Source: Tsuneonella rigui (GTDB lineage: Bacteria > Pseudomonadota > Alphaproteobacteria > Sphingomonadales > Sphingomonadaceae). Taken from it: 64,000 nt of DNA. Where the stretch lies: NCBI RefSeq assembly GCF_003958625.1, contig NZ_RSEL01000020.1:124001-188000 (forward strand), written 5' to 3'. The position numbers and the translations under genes are program-made. Positions 1 through 7,986 of this stretch are shown one piece after another. The notes below the pieces were generated by a model. It had not been told where the DNA came from and made no database searches. It was given only the letters and a program-made list of their open reading frames with translations. Every line of letters begins with the position of its first letter. Positions within the stretch are counted from its first letter, which is position 1.

Positions 1-131
1 GAATACACCCGCACTTGCGCGCCCTTGCTCAGCACATAGCCGACGAGCCGGTTCAACGCCTGGTTCGCCCCGTCGCGGACCATGTTGTAGTTGCCGCTGA
101 ACAGCGCAATCCGAAGGCCCGCAAGCTTCAT
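1..131 (-). CDS. Glycosyltransferase family 4-like protein, N-terminal fragment
   Basis: Only the first 43 or so codons lie in the window; the gene runs off the left edge. The peptide begins MKLAGLRIALFSGNYN and continues with MVRDGANQALNRLV, the typical start of a group-1 glycosyltransferase in sphingomonads: a first beta strand (LRIALFSG), a short loop, then a helix that would contact the acceptor. The start used is the ATG at 131; an in-frame ATG four codons upstream (143) is an alternative and neither has a strong ribosome binding site. It is divergent from serC. The donor and acceptor sugars cannot be told from this fragment. Confidence 0.7.
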   Translation of the reverse strand, partial: MKLAGLRIALFSGNYNMVRDGANQALNRLVGYVLSKGAQVRVY

Positions 132-244
132 GCGGCGGGCCATACGCAGCGATGGCCGGTCTGGCCAGACTAGAGAACGGTCGCAAAGCCGCCTCGCTTC
201 ACCGGCTAATTCCATTGCGCACTTGACTCGCTGCACCGCAACAT

Positions 245-306
245 TAGTGCGGCCGACGGGCCACGCGGTCCCAACGCCGCGCGTGCTCTCTGCAAGGAGA
301 GACTAC
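245..306 (+). ncRNA. Candidate serC leader RNA (SD-sequestering hairpins)
   Basis: Three possible stems lie directly before serC: GGCC-GACG-GGCC at 251-262, CGCGG (264-268) with CCGCG (277-281), and CTCTC (286-290) with GAGAG (297-301). The last stem contains the Shine-Dalgarno AAGGAGAG, so folding would hide the ribosome binding site. A conserved 'serC motif' RNA upstream of serC-serA operons in alphaproteobacteria is established; assignment of this sequence to it is my inference from position and hairpin layout, without a covariance-model search. Confidence 0.45.
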
Positions 307-1470
307 ATGACTGCACAGCCGACGCTCCGTCCGGAGCGCCCTTTCTTTTCGTCTGGTCCCACCGCCAAGCCGCCCGGCTGGTCCTTGGACAAGCTCGACA
401 CCCGCTCGCTGGGCCGTTCGCACCGGGCATCCTATCCCAAGAGCCGGCTGAAATACGCCATCGACCTCTCGAAAGAGCTGCTCGGCGTGCCCGAGGACTA
501 CCTCGTCGGCATCATGCCGGGCTCCGACACCGGCGCGCTCGAGTGCGCGATGTGGACGATGCTCGGCGGCGGCCGCCCGGTCACCGTGGCGGCGTGGGAA
601 AGCTTCGGCAACGTGTGGATCCAGGATGCGGCCAAGCAATTGAAGCTGCCCAACCTGACCACGCTCGATGCCGATTACGGCGAGGTGCCCGATCTCGCCT
701 CGATCCCGCAGGACAACGATGTCGTGTTCACCTGGAACGGCACGACCAGCGGCGCGAAGATTCCGAACACCGACTGGCTCGCCCCGAACCGCGCGGGCGT
801 GACGATCAACGATGCCACCAGCGCCATCTTCGCGATGGAGATGGACTGGGCGAAGCTCGATGCGACGACCTATTCGTGGCAGAAGGTGATGGGCTCGGAA
901 GCCCAGCACGGGATGCTCATCCTCAGCCCCAAGGCGGTCGAACGGATCGAGAGCTACGATCCCGACTGGCCGCTGCCCAAGCTGTTCCGGATCAAGAAGA
1001 AGGGCAAGCTCGACCGCGCGATCTTCGAAGGCTCGACGATCAACACGCCGTCGATGCTGGCGACCGAAGACTACATCATGGCGCTCGAATGGGCGCGAGG
1101 CATCGGCGGCCGGCAGGCGATGTTCGAGCGGGCCGACCGCAACGCGAAGACGGTGCTCGACTGGATCGAAGCAACCCCGTGGCTGCGCAACATGGTCGCC
1201 GATCCCGCGCAGCGCACCAATACCGGGGTGTGCATGGTCTTCCAGGGCGACTGGTACGAAAGCCTCTCGGCCGAGGAGCAGGCGAACGTGCCCAAGAAGA
1301 TCGCGGCTGAGCTCGAGAAGCTGGAGGTCGGCTACGACTTCAACGGCTACCGTGATGCCCCGCCGAGCTTGCGGATTTGGTGCGGCGGCTCGGTCGAGCA
1401 CGAAGACATCGCGCGCCTGCTGCCCTGGATCGAGTGGGCTTACGAAGCCCTCAAGAACGGCGAGCTGTAA
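307..1470 (+). CDS. serC: Phosphoserine aminotransferase
   Basis: Makes 3-phosphoserine from 3-phosphohydroxypyruvate with glutamate as amino donor, the second step of serine synthesis; PLP-dependent, cytoplasmic. The 387-residue product has the alphaproteobacterial SerC pattern: an N-terminal FFSSGPTAKPPGW substrate loop, GIMPGSDTGALECAMW, a TWNGTTSGAK stretch, and the PLP lysine near K193 in SWQKVMGSEAQHG. The ATG at 307 is chosen because AAGGAGAG sits just upstream and homology begins there; the frame stays open upstream but that part has no protein-like character. It is followed after 97 nt by serA, so the two probably form one transcript, possibly controlled by the leader hairpins at 245-306. 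Confidence 0.95.
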   Translation: MTAQPTLRPERPFFSSGPTAKPPGWSLDKLDTRSLGRSHRASYPKSRLKYAIDLSKELLGVPEDYLVGIMPGSDTGALECAMWTMLGGGRPVTVAAWESFGNVWIQDAAKQLKLPNLTTLDADYGEVPDLASIPQDNDVVFTWNGTTSGAKIPNTDWLAPNRAGVTINDATSAIFAMEMDWAKLDATTYSWQKVMGSEAQHGMLILSPKAVERIESYDPDWPLPKLFRIKKKGKLDRAIFEGSTINTPSMLATEDYIMALEWARGIGGRQAMFERADRNAKTVLDWIEATPWLRNMVADPAQRTNTGVCMVFQGDWYESLSAEEQANVPKKIAAELEKLEVGYDFNGYRDAPPSLRIWCGGSVEHEDIARLLPWIEWAYEALKNGEL

Positions 1471-1477
1471 GGCCAGC

Positions 1478-1560
1478 GTCGTCCCAGCGAAAGCTGGGAC
1501 CTCGTGCCGCCACGCAAAACATTCCCGCACAAGATCCCAGCCTGCGCTGGGATGACGGAG
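1478..1560. repeat. Pair of inverted REP-like hairpins between serC and serA
   Basis: Two short palindromes face each other: GTCCCAGC-GAAA-GCTGGGAC at 1481-1500 and ATCCCAGC-CTGC-GCTGGGAT at 1534-1553. Each is flanked outside by a GTC/GAC, so the second is an inverted near-copy of the first. The same architecture recurs at 49602-49688 with GC-richer stems. This looks like a BIME-type intergenic repeat; as RNA it may act as a processing or stability element inside the serC-serA transcript. Confidence 0.8.
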
Positions 1561-1567
1561 AAATCCC

Positions 1568-3151
1568 ATGACCAAGCCCAAAGTCCTCATTTCGGACAAG
1601 ATGGACCCCAACGCCGCGCGCATTTTCGAGGAGCGCGGGTGCGAGGTCGACGTGATCACCGGCGAAACGCCCGCCGAGCTCATCGCCCGCATCGGCGAAT
1701 ACGACGGCCTCGCCATCCGCAGCTCGACCAAGGTGACCAAGGAAGTGCTCGACGCCGCGACCAAACTCAAGGTCATCGGCCGTGCCGGCATCGGGGTCGA
1801 CAACGTCGACGTGCCCTACGCCTCGTCGAAGGGCATCGTGGTGATGAACACCCCGTTCGGCAACTCGATCACCACCGCCGAGCATGCGATCGCGCTGATC
1901 TTCGCGCTCGCGCGGCAGATCCCCGAAGCCAACGCGCGCACCCAGGCGGGCGAGTGGCCCAAGAACGGGTTCATGGGGGTCGAGGTCACCGGCAAGACGC
2001 TCGGCCTGATCGGCGCGGGCAACATCGGCTCGATCCTCGCCGCGCGCGCGATCGGGCTGCGCATGAGAGTGGTCGCCTACGACCCCTTCCTGACGGAGGA
2101 ACGCGCGGTCGAACTGGGGATCGAGAAGGTCGATCTCGAGACCCTGCTCACCCGGGCGGACTTCATCACGCTGCATACCCCGCTGACCGACCAGACCCGC
2201 AACATCCTGTCGCGCGAGCGCCTCGAGAAGACCAAGCCCGGCGTGCGCATCGTCAACTGCGCGCGCGGCGGGCTGATCGACGAAGCCGCACTGAAGGACG
2301 GGCTCGAGAGCGGCCACATCGCCGGCGCCGCGCTCGACGTGTTCGCGGTAGAGCCCGCTAAGGAATCGCCGCTGTTCGGCGCACCGAACTTCATCTGCAC
2401 CCCGCACCTCGGGGCGAGCACGACCGAGGCGCAGGTCAACGTGGCGCTGCAGGTGGCCGAGCAGATGGCCGATTTCCTGGTCAACGGCGGCGTCACCAAC
2501 GCGCTCAACATGCCGAGCCTCAGCGCCGAGGAAGCACCCAAGTTGCGCCCCTACATGAAGCTTGCCGAGAACCTCGGCAGCCTCGTGGGCCAGCTCGCCC
2601 ACGGCAACCTCACGCAGATCTCGATCGAGCGCGAAGGCGCGGCGGCGAGCCTGTCGGGCAAGCCAATCGAGGGCGCGGTCTTGGCTGGGCTGATGCGCCG
2701 CTATTCGGACACCGTGAACATGGTCAACGCGCCGTTCCTCGCCAAGGAACGCGGTCTCGACGTGCGCAGCGTGCGGCACGAGCGCGAGGGCGCGTACAAC
2801 ACGCTCATCCGCGTGACCGTGGCGACCAGCCAGGGCGACCGCTCGGTCGCTGGCACGCTGTTCGGCAACGACAACGCGCGGCTGGTCGAAATCTTCGGCA
2901 TCGGCGTCGAGGCGGAGCTGGCCGGCCACATGCTCTACATCGTCAACGAGGACGCGCCGGGCTTCATCGGCCGCATCGGTACGCTGCTGGGCGAGAGCGG
3001 GATCAACATCGGCACCTTCAACCTCGGCCGCCGCGACGCGGGCGGGGAGGCGGTGCTGCTGCTTTCGGTCGACCAGCCGATTACCAAGGAGGTGATCGAC
3101 AAGGCCTGCCAGCTCCAGGGCGTGAAGACCGTCATGGCGCTGGAGTTCTGA
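1568..3151 (+). CDS. serA: D-3-phosphoglycerate dehydrogenase
   Basis: Oxidises 3-phosphoglycerate to 3-phosphohydroxypyruvate with NAD, the committed step of serine synthesis. The 527-residue protein is the long, two-regulatory-domain form: substrate domain split around an NAD-binding Rossmann fold with GAGNIGS at about 149-155, catalytic Arg in VNCARGG, catalytic His in TPHLGAST, then an intervening allosteric-type domain (about 320-450) and a C-terminal ACT domain beginning near MLYIVNEDAPGFIGRIG, where serine would bind. The start ATG follows a GGAG (GACGGAGAAATCCC). Co-oriented with serC upstream, giving a complete two-step serine module; the third enzyme (serB) is not in the window. Confidence 0.97.
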   Translation: MTKPKVLISDKMDPNAARIFEERGCEVDVITGETPAELIARIGEYDGLAIRSSTKVTKEVLDAATKLKVIGRAGIGVDNVDVPYASSKGIVVMNTPFGNSITTAEHAIALIFALARQIPEANARTQAGEWPKNGFMGVEVTGKTLGLIGAGNIGSILAARAIGLRMRVVAYDPFLTEERAVELGIEKVDLETLLTRADFITLHTPLTDQTRNILSRERLEKTKPGVRIVNCARGGLIDEAALKDGLESGHIAGAALDVFAVEPAKESPLFGAPNFICTPHLGASTTEAQVNVALQVAEQMADFLVNGGVTNALNMPSLSAEEAPKLRPYMKLAENLGSLVGQLAHGNLTQISIEREGAAASLSGKPIEGAVLAGLMRRYSDTVNMVNAPFLAKERGLDVRSVRHEREGAYNTLIRVTVATSQGDRSVAGTLFGNDNARLVEIFGIGVEAELAGHMLYIVNEDAPGFIGRIGTLLGESGINIGTFNLGRRDAGGEAVLLLSVDQPITKEVIDKACQLQGVKTVMALEF

Positions 3152-3169
3152 GGGACTAAGCGAGCGGGA

Positions 3170-3294
3170 AAGCCCTCTCCCCTTGAGGGAGAGGGTTGGG
3201 AGAGGGGTCGGCGGCGCAGCCGCCGCTGTTGCGGCGGACCCCTCTCCCTCCGCCGCTTCGCGGCTCCTCCCTCTCCCTCAAGGGGAGAGGGCTT
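3170..3294. repeat. Large nested inverted repeat between serA and hisZ
   Basis: Perfect 26-nt arms at 3170-3195 and 3269-3294 (each containing CCTCTCCC and a CTTGAGG/CCTCAAG core) enclose a second inverted pair, GGGAGAGGGGTC at 3198-3209 and GACCCCTCTCCC at 3237-3248, around a GC-rich GGCGGCGCAGCCGCC centre. Elements of this purine/pyrimidine-biased type are common between genes in rhizobia and sphingomonads. It could form a cruciform or a strong RNA hairpin and may end serA transcription, although no U-tract follows. Confidence 0.85.
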
Positions 3295-3327
3295 CGATTG
3301 GGCTGAACTTCGTATTAGGACGCGTTC

Positions 3328-4437
3328 ATGACCGACCCCACCGCCGACCTCCTGCCGATTGGCCTCGAGGACCGCCTGCCCGCCGCCGCCCGCGCATTGA
3401 CGCGGGCGCGGCGGGCGGCGCTCGATGCGATGGATGCGCACGGCTACGACCGGGTGATCCCCCCGCTGGTCGAGTTCGAGAAGTCGCTCGCCACCCGCAT
3501 GAGCGGGGTCGCGACGCGGCGGATGTTCCGCTTCGTCGATCCGGCCAGCCTGCGCACGCTGGCCCTGCGCAGCGACATGACCGTGCAGGTCGGGCGCATT
3601 GCTGCGACCAGCCTCGCGAGCGCTCCGCGCCCGCTGCGGCTGTGCTACGCCGGCGAAGTGGCGACGATCGCCAGCGACCAGCTCGATCCGGCGCGCCAGC
3701 GGCTGCAACTGGGCGCCGAGCTCATCGGCAGCGACAGCGCGGCAGCGGCAGGCGAGGTTGTCGCCTTGGCGGTGGAAGCGCTCATCGCTGCCGGAGCGAC
3801 CGGCGTCTCGGTCGATTTCACGCTGCCTGATCTCGTCGATACGCTGGCGGCGAAGGCACTCCCGCTCGACGCCGACCGGGTCGAAGCGGTGCGGCGCGAA
3901 CTCGACGCCAAGGACGCGGGCGCGCTCAAGGACGCGGGCGGTGAGACTTATCTGCCGCTGCTCTATGCCGCGGGTCCGTTCGAGGACGCGGTGGCCAAGC
4001 TGGCGGAGATCGACGCCGGCGGCGCGCTCGCCAGCCGCATCGAGGGCCTGCGCCAGATCGCCGCCCGCGTTGGTGGCGCCGCACGGTTGACACTCGACCC
4101 GACCGAACGGCACGGCTTCGAATACCAGTCGTGGTTCGGCTTCACCCTCTATGCCGAGGGCGTGCGCGGCACGCTGGGCCGCGGCGGCACCTACCGCATC
4201 GGCGGAAGCGACGAGCCCGCCACCGGCTTCACGCTCTACATCGACCCGCTGATCGACACCTTGGGGAAAGCGCCCGCCGGTGACCTTCTCTATCTCCCGC
4301 CCGAGCACGACCCGGCTGCCGCCGCCCGCCTGCGCGCGATCGGCTGGCGCACCCGCGCCGCGCTCGGCGACAATGAGAACCCGGCGGCCCTCGGCTGTAC
4401 GCACACGCTCGATGGAAACGCGCCTGCCCCACTTTGA
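3328..4437 (+). CDS. hisZ: ATP phosphoribosyltransferase regulatory subunit
   Basis: HisZ is a catalytically inactive class-II histidyl-tRNA-synthetase-like protein that activates the short form of HisG, the first enzyme of histidine synthesis. The 369-residue protein shows the class-II fold features: YDRVIPPLVEFEKSL, the motif-2-like RMFRFVDPASLRTLALRSDMTVQVGRI, and a HisRS-like tail GRGGTYRIGG. It is shorter than real histidyl-tRNA synthetase and lacks the anticodon-binding domain. hisG is not in the window; the serC-serA-hisZ-purA order is a usual sphingomonad arrangement. The nested inverted repeat at 3170-3294 separates it from serA, so it may have its own promoter in the short gap. Confidence 0.93.
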   Translation: MTDPTADLLPIGLEDRLPAAARALTRARRAALDAMDAHGYDRVIPPLVEFEKSLATRMSGVATRRMFRFVDPASLRTLALRSDMTVQVGRIAATSLASAPRPLRLCYAGEVATIASDQLDPARQRLQLGAELIGSDSAAAAGEVVALAVEALIAAGATGVSVDFTLPDLVDTLAAKALPLDADRVEAVRRELDAKDAGALKDAGGETYLPLLYAAGPFEDAVAKLAEIDAGGALASRIEGLRQIAARVGGAARLTLDPTERHGFEYQSWFGFTLYAEGVRGTLGRGGTYRIGGSDEPATGFTLYIDPLIDTLGKAPAGDLLYLPPEHDPAAAARLRAIGWRTRAALGDNENPAALGCTHTLDGNAPAPL

Positions 4438-4532
4438 GCCCGAAGTTTTCCTACGTCGGGCGCCGCCGCTATTCTTCCGGCCCCGATACGACAGAACGAG
4501 CCCACGCAGCGGGATTCGCAAAGGTGACAATG

Positions 4533-4551
4533 GTGACGGCGATATCGTCAC
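4533..4551. promoter_or_regulatory. Palindrome upstream of purA, possible operator
   Basis: GTGACG and CGTCAC form an inverted repeat with a 7-nt spacer in the 253-nt gap between hisZ and purA; another GTGACA lies just upstream. Apart from this and a poly-A/G stretch near 4595, I see no gene in the gap. Operator function is inferred only from symmetry and position. Confidence 0.3.
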
Positions 4552-4690
4552 TTAAACGACTGAACTGAAAGAACTTAACGAGCCCAGCGGAGTTTTGAAA
4601 AAAGGGGTGGGTCAGTGTGACAAGCATCCCTTCCTTGCTGGCTTCCACCGCATACCCTAGGCGCCCCGCGCGCACGATGAAGGAGATAGC

Positions 4691-5980
4691 GTGGCCAACG
4701 TGACCGTGATCGGCGCCCAGTGGGGCGACGAGGGCAAAGGCAAGATCGTCGATTGGCTCGCCAGCCGGGCAGACGCCGTGGTGCGCTTCCAGGGCGGGCA
4801 CAACGCCGGGCACACGCTGGTGGTCGGCAACACGACCTATAAGCTCAGCCTGCTGCCGAGCGGGATCGTCACCGGCACGCTGTCGATCATCGGCAACGGC
4901 GTGGTGCTCGACCCGTGGCACCTGCGCGACGAGATCGCCAAGCTTGAGGGCCAGGGGGTCACGATCAACCCCGACAACTTCGCGATCGCCGACAACTGCC
5001 CGCTCATCCTGCCCATCCACCGCGACCTCGACGGCTTGCGCGAAAGCGCCGCGGGCGCGGGCAAGATCGGCACCACCGGCCGCGGGATCGGCCCGGCCTA
5101 CGAGGACAAGGTCGGCCGCCGCGCAATCCGCGTGTGCGACCTCGCGCACCTCGACCACCTCGAACCGCAGCTCGACCGCCTCTGCGCGCATCACGACGCC
5201 TTGCGCGCCGGCTTCGACGAGCCCCCGGTCGACCGCGAGCGTCTCCTCAATGACTTGCGTGAGATCGCCCCCTTCGTGCTGCAATACGCGCAGCCGGTGT
5301 GGAAGCGCCTGAAGAAGGTCCGCAAGGCCGGCGCCAAGATCCTGTTCGAGGGCGCGCAGGGCGTGCTGCTCGATGTCGATCACGGGACCTATCCGTTCGT
5401 CACCAGCTCCAACACCGTCAGCGGCACCGCCGCGTCGGGCAGCGGGCTGGGGCCGAGCGCAACCGGGTTCGTGCTCGGCATCGTCAAGGCCTACACCACC
5501 CGCGTCGGTAGCGGGCCGTTCCCGACCGAGCTCGACGATGACACCGGCCAAAAACTGGGCGAACGGGGCCACGAGTTCGGAACCGTTACCGGGCGCAAGC
5601 GGCGCTGCGGCTGGTTCGACGCGGTGCTGGTGCGCCAGTCGTGCGCGATTTCGGGCGTGACCGGCATCGCGCTCACCAAGCTCGACGTGCTCGACGGGTT
5701 CGAGACGGTGAAGATCTGCACCGGCTATCGCCTCCACGGCAAGATCCTCGATTACTTCCCCAGTCACGCCGCCGACCAGGCCGCGGTCGAGCCGATCTAC
5801 GAGGAGATGGACGGCTGGCGCGAGACCACCGCCGGCGCGCGCAGCTTTGGCGACCTGCCGGCGCAGGCGATCAAGTACGTCCAGCGGGTGCAGGAACTGA
5901 TCGAGACGCCGGTCGCGCTGATCTCGACCAGCCCCGAGCGCGACGACACGATCCTGGTGCGCGATCCGTTCGTGGATTGA
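4691..5980 (+). CDS. purA: Adenylosuccinate synthetase
   Basis: Joins IMP and aspartate with GTP to give adenylosuccinate, the first step from IMP to AMP. The 429-residue protein has the family signature at its N terminus: [14 protein letters not shown] with catalytic Asp13, then QGGHNAGHT with catalytic His41. The [15 protein letters not shown] loop binds IMP, and the GTP/aspartate region [10 protein letters not shown] is intact. The GTG start at 4691 is preceded by GAAGGAGA at 4678-4685 and gives the N terminus usual for the family. It is followed four bases later by the L,D-transpeptidase gene. Confidence 0.97.
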   Translation: MANVTVIGAQWGDEGKGKIVDWLASRADAVVRFQGGHNAGHTLVVGNTTYKLSLLPSGIVTGTLSIIGNGVVLDPWHLRDEIAKLEGQGVTINPDNFAIADNCPLILPIHRDLDGLRESAAGAGKIGTTGRGIGPAYEDKVGRRAIRVCDLAHLDHLEPQLDRLCAHHDALRAGFDEPPVDRERLLNDLREIAPFVLQYAQPVWKRLKKVRKAGAKILFEGAQGVLLDVDHGTYPFVTSSNTVSGTAASGSGLGPSATGFVLGIVKAYTTRVGSGPFPTELDDDTGQKLGERGHEFGTVTGRKRRCGWFDAVLVRQSCAISGVTGIALTKLDVLDGFETVKICTGYRLHGKILDYFPSHAADQAAVEPIYEEMDGWRETTAGARSFGDLPAQAIKYVQRVQELIETPVALISTSPERDDTILVRDPFVD

Positions 5981-5984
5981 GCCG

Positions 5985-6488
5985 GTGGTGCGGTGGCTCC
6001 TTCCTCTCGCCGCCATTGCCCTGAGTTCGTGCACCTCGCGGGCACAGGAAGTGCTGCCGCCGGCGGACTTCGTGCTGGTCGACAAGTCGCACCGCACGCT
6101 GACGCTCTACACCGATGGCAAGCCGACGTGGACCGTTGCCGGCCTGCAGTACGGCGATGCGCCGCTGGGCCATAAGCAGTTCGAGGGCGACGAGCGCACG
6201 CCCGAGGGACGCTACACGCTCGATTGGCGTAATCCGAACAGCAGCTATCACCTGAGCCTGCACATCTCCTACCCGAACGACGCCGACCGCGCCTTTGCCG
6301 AAGCGCAAGGCCGCTCGCCGGGCGGCGACATCATGATCCACGGCCAGCCTAACGCGCTGCCGCTGGCCGATTCGGGCGTCCGCATGCCGGGCGATTGGAC
6401 CGACGGCTGCATCGCCGTGTCGAACGCGGAGATCGAGATGCTGTGGCAGGCGATCCCGAACGGCACGCCAATCGAAATCCGTCCGTGA
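5985..6488 (+). CDS. L,D-transpeptidase family lipoprotein (YkuD domain)
   Basis: Probably a cell-wall enzyme that crosslinks peptidoglycan or attaches protein to it. The 167-residue product starts with a hydrophobic leader and a lipobox ALSSC (Cys16), so it should be a lipoprotein. The YkuD fold spans about 28-166: FVLVDKSHRTLTLY at the start, the conserved HG at 119-120 (IMIHGQPN) and the catalytic-Cys motif DWTDGCIAVSN with Cys142. The GTG at 5985 is used; it lies 4 nt after purA, so the genes may be cotranscribed. Catalytic residues are complete, so activity is likely. Confidence 0.88.
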   Translation: MVRWLLPLAAIALSSCTSRAQEVLPPADFVLVDKSHRTLTLYTDGKPTWTVAGLQYGDAPLGHKQFEGDERTPEGRYTLDWRNPNSSYHLSLHISYPNDADRAFAEAQGRSPGGDIMIHGQPNALPLADSGVRMPGDWTDGCIAVSNAEIEMLWQAIPNGTPIEIRP

Positions 6489-6552
6489 TTCCTTGACACC
6501 CGGCCTTTGTTCTTCTCTTGTTCGCCCCAAGTCGCAGGGAGTCCGCCACATC

Positions 6553-7509
6553 ATGCCGCAGGTCAACTTCGCTTATGATGAGCCGGAGCATGCGCTGGCC
6601 TACTCAGCGGGCGCTTATGCCACGCGCGCTGCGACGCTCGTCGAGATGCGCGAGATTGCCGATGCCGCGGGCTATCTCTTGGTCGATTATGACCTGCTCG
6701 CCGAGCTCGACGATCAGCCCCCGCCGCTGCCGGCCGATGTCCTGCTTATCGATTGCCCGATCCAGGAAGGGGCCACACTCGCGGCGCTCGCACGGCTCGA
6801 TCTTCGAGCGGCGCAAAAAAATATTAAGATTGTTATCTCTACTACAATATCGGCGCTGGATACCGTGTTCGGTTGCTTGGAGCAATCGAACTCCACCTTT
6901 TTGATTGAGCCAACTAAGCAAGAACGCGTAGTTGCACTATCGATCGCGTTGGCCAAGGTAGAGTCAATGCGGGTGCGCGAACTCGACGATAACGACAAGC
7001 AGGCGATTCGTCGTCTCTCGGAGCAAGTAAATCAGATCGTGCAGCAGCTCGATCGGTTTACTCGCGACGATTCGTTGGCGTTTCGACTTGAGTCACCCGA
7101 AAGCGAGTTTCATGGGGAGCGGGACGGCGACCGCCAGCTCATCCGCACCCCGCGGCCGCCGCTGCCCGATCCGCGTCTCGTCCGCCTCATCATTCGCCAG
7201 CGGCAGCTCCGCGGACAGTTCTTCGACAGCGAGCTGTTCGCCGATCCGGCGTGGGACATGTTGCTCGATCTCACCGCCGCGCGGGTCGAGCACCAGCGCG
7301 TCTCGGTCACCTCGCTGTGCATCGCCAGCGGCGTGCCGCCGACCACCGCGCTGCGCTGGATCGGTCAGATGGTCGAGGTCGGCCTGCTCGAGCGGGTCGA
7401 GGACGAAACCGACCGCCGGCGGGCCTTCATCCAGCTGTCGGACAAGGCAGCCGACGCGATGGCGCGCTACTTCGCGGAGCTCGGCAAGGAAGCCAAGTCG
7501 CTGATTTGA
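6553..7509 (+). CDS. Winged-helix (MarR-like) regulator with N-terminal receiver-like domain
   Basis: A probable DNA-binding regulator of 318 residues. The first ~125 residues resemble a degenerate receiver or flavodoxin-like domain (ADVLLIDCPIQEG, NIKIVISTTIS). A likely coiled coil follows (RVRELDDNDKQAIRRLSEQVNQ split by charged heptads), then a C-terminal MarR-type winged helix: SVTSLCIASGVPPTTALRW recognition region and a wing with VEDETDRRRAFIQLSDKA. ATG 6553 is chosen because GGGAG lies about 12 nt upstream and the extra upstream codons look non-protein. Bases about 6812-7110 are strikingly AT-richer than the rest and use codons rare in this window. Target and signal are unknown. Confidence 0.75.
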   Translation: MPQVNFAYDEPEHALAYSAGAYATRAATLVEMREIADAAGYLLVDYDLLAELDDQPPPLPADVLLIDCPIQEGATLAALARLDLRAAQKNIKIVISTTISALDTVFGCLEQSNSTFLIEPTKQERVVALSIALAKVESMRVRELDDNDKQAIRRLSEQVNQIVQQLDRFTRDDSLAFRLESPESEFHGERDGDRQLIRTPRPPLPDPRLVRLIIRQRQLRGQFFDSELFADPAWDMLLDLTAARVEHQRVSVTSLCIASGVPPTTALRWIGQMVEVGLLERVEDETDRRRAFIQLSDKAADAMARYFAELGKEAKSLI

Positions 7510-7573
7510 CAGGCGCCGGCCGCTTGCCGCGCGTCGTTGAAATTTCGGCAACCAATTCGCTTTAGGGTGCCCG

Positions 7574-7939
7574 TTGGTCGCAAGAGGCGCGGGTGCTTTG
7601 ATCGAAATCGAAATCCAGAACGAGACGCACCAGACGCAGCACCGGATCCGCTTTGCGGCGGTGCCGCGGATCGGTGAGGGCGTGCGGTTGCGCGAGCCGG
7701 ATGGCTGCTGGGCGAGCTACGACGTGCTCGACCTGTGGTACCAGAAGGCCGATTACGGCGACGTCTGGGTGCCCTACCTCCACGTCTGCATGACGCCGAG
7801 CGAGAAGCCGGCCACCGCTCCGGCGCAGGCCCCGCTGGGCGACACGATGCACGGGCGCGACGTCCTTTCGGCCCACCCGCTGCCCGAGCGCGAGCGCCCG
7901 GTGTACGGTGAAGAGGAGTTCGAGCCATTCACAGTCTGA
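7574..7939 (+). CDS. Small protein of unknown function, coupled to response regulator
   Basis: A 121-residue (or shorter) soluble protein. I do not recognise a named family. It reads as a compact beta-rich domain (IEIEIQNETHQTQHRIRF, PRIGEGVRLREPDG, VWVPYLHVCMTP), a fold reminiscent of small beta-barrel domains, followed by a charged tail ending EEEFEPFTV. Start is uncertain: TTG at 7574 or TTG at 7598, the latter with AGAGGCG about nine bases upstream. Its last codons overlap a possible start of the next gene, a response regulator, suggesting translational coupling and a joint role. Confidence 0.6.
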   Translation: MVARGAGALIEIEIQNETHQTQHRIRFAAVPRIGEGVRLREPDGCWASYDVLDLWYQKADYGDVWVPYLHVCMTPSEKPATAPAQAPLGDTMHGRDVLSAHPLPERERPVYGEEEFEPFTV

Positions 7940-7986
7940 TCAAGCGCCTGAACGGCGCGCCGCCGCGGGCGGACATTCCGCAGCCG

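Noticed and set aside
244-1803. 519-codon minus-strand frame opposite serC
   Set aside because: No domain or motif, spans the serC-serA repeat; antisense artefact.
1451-2929. Long minus-strand open frame opposite serA
   Set aside because: Composition (Arg/Ala/Asp/His-rich, no hydrophobic core) is typical of the antisense frame of a GC-rich gene; serA explains the region.
4469-6097. 542-codon minus-strand frame opposite purA
   Set aside because: Low-complexity antisense shadow; purA motifs are perfect on the other strand.
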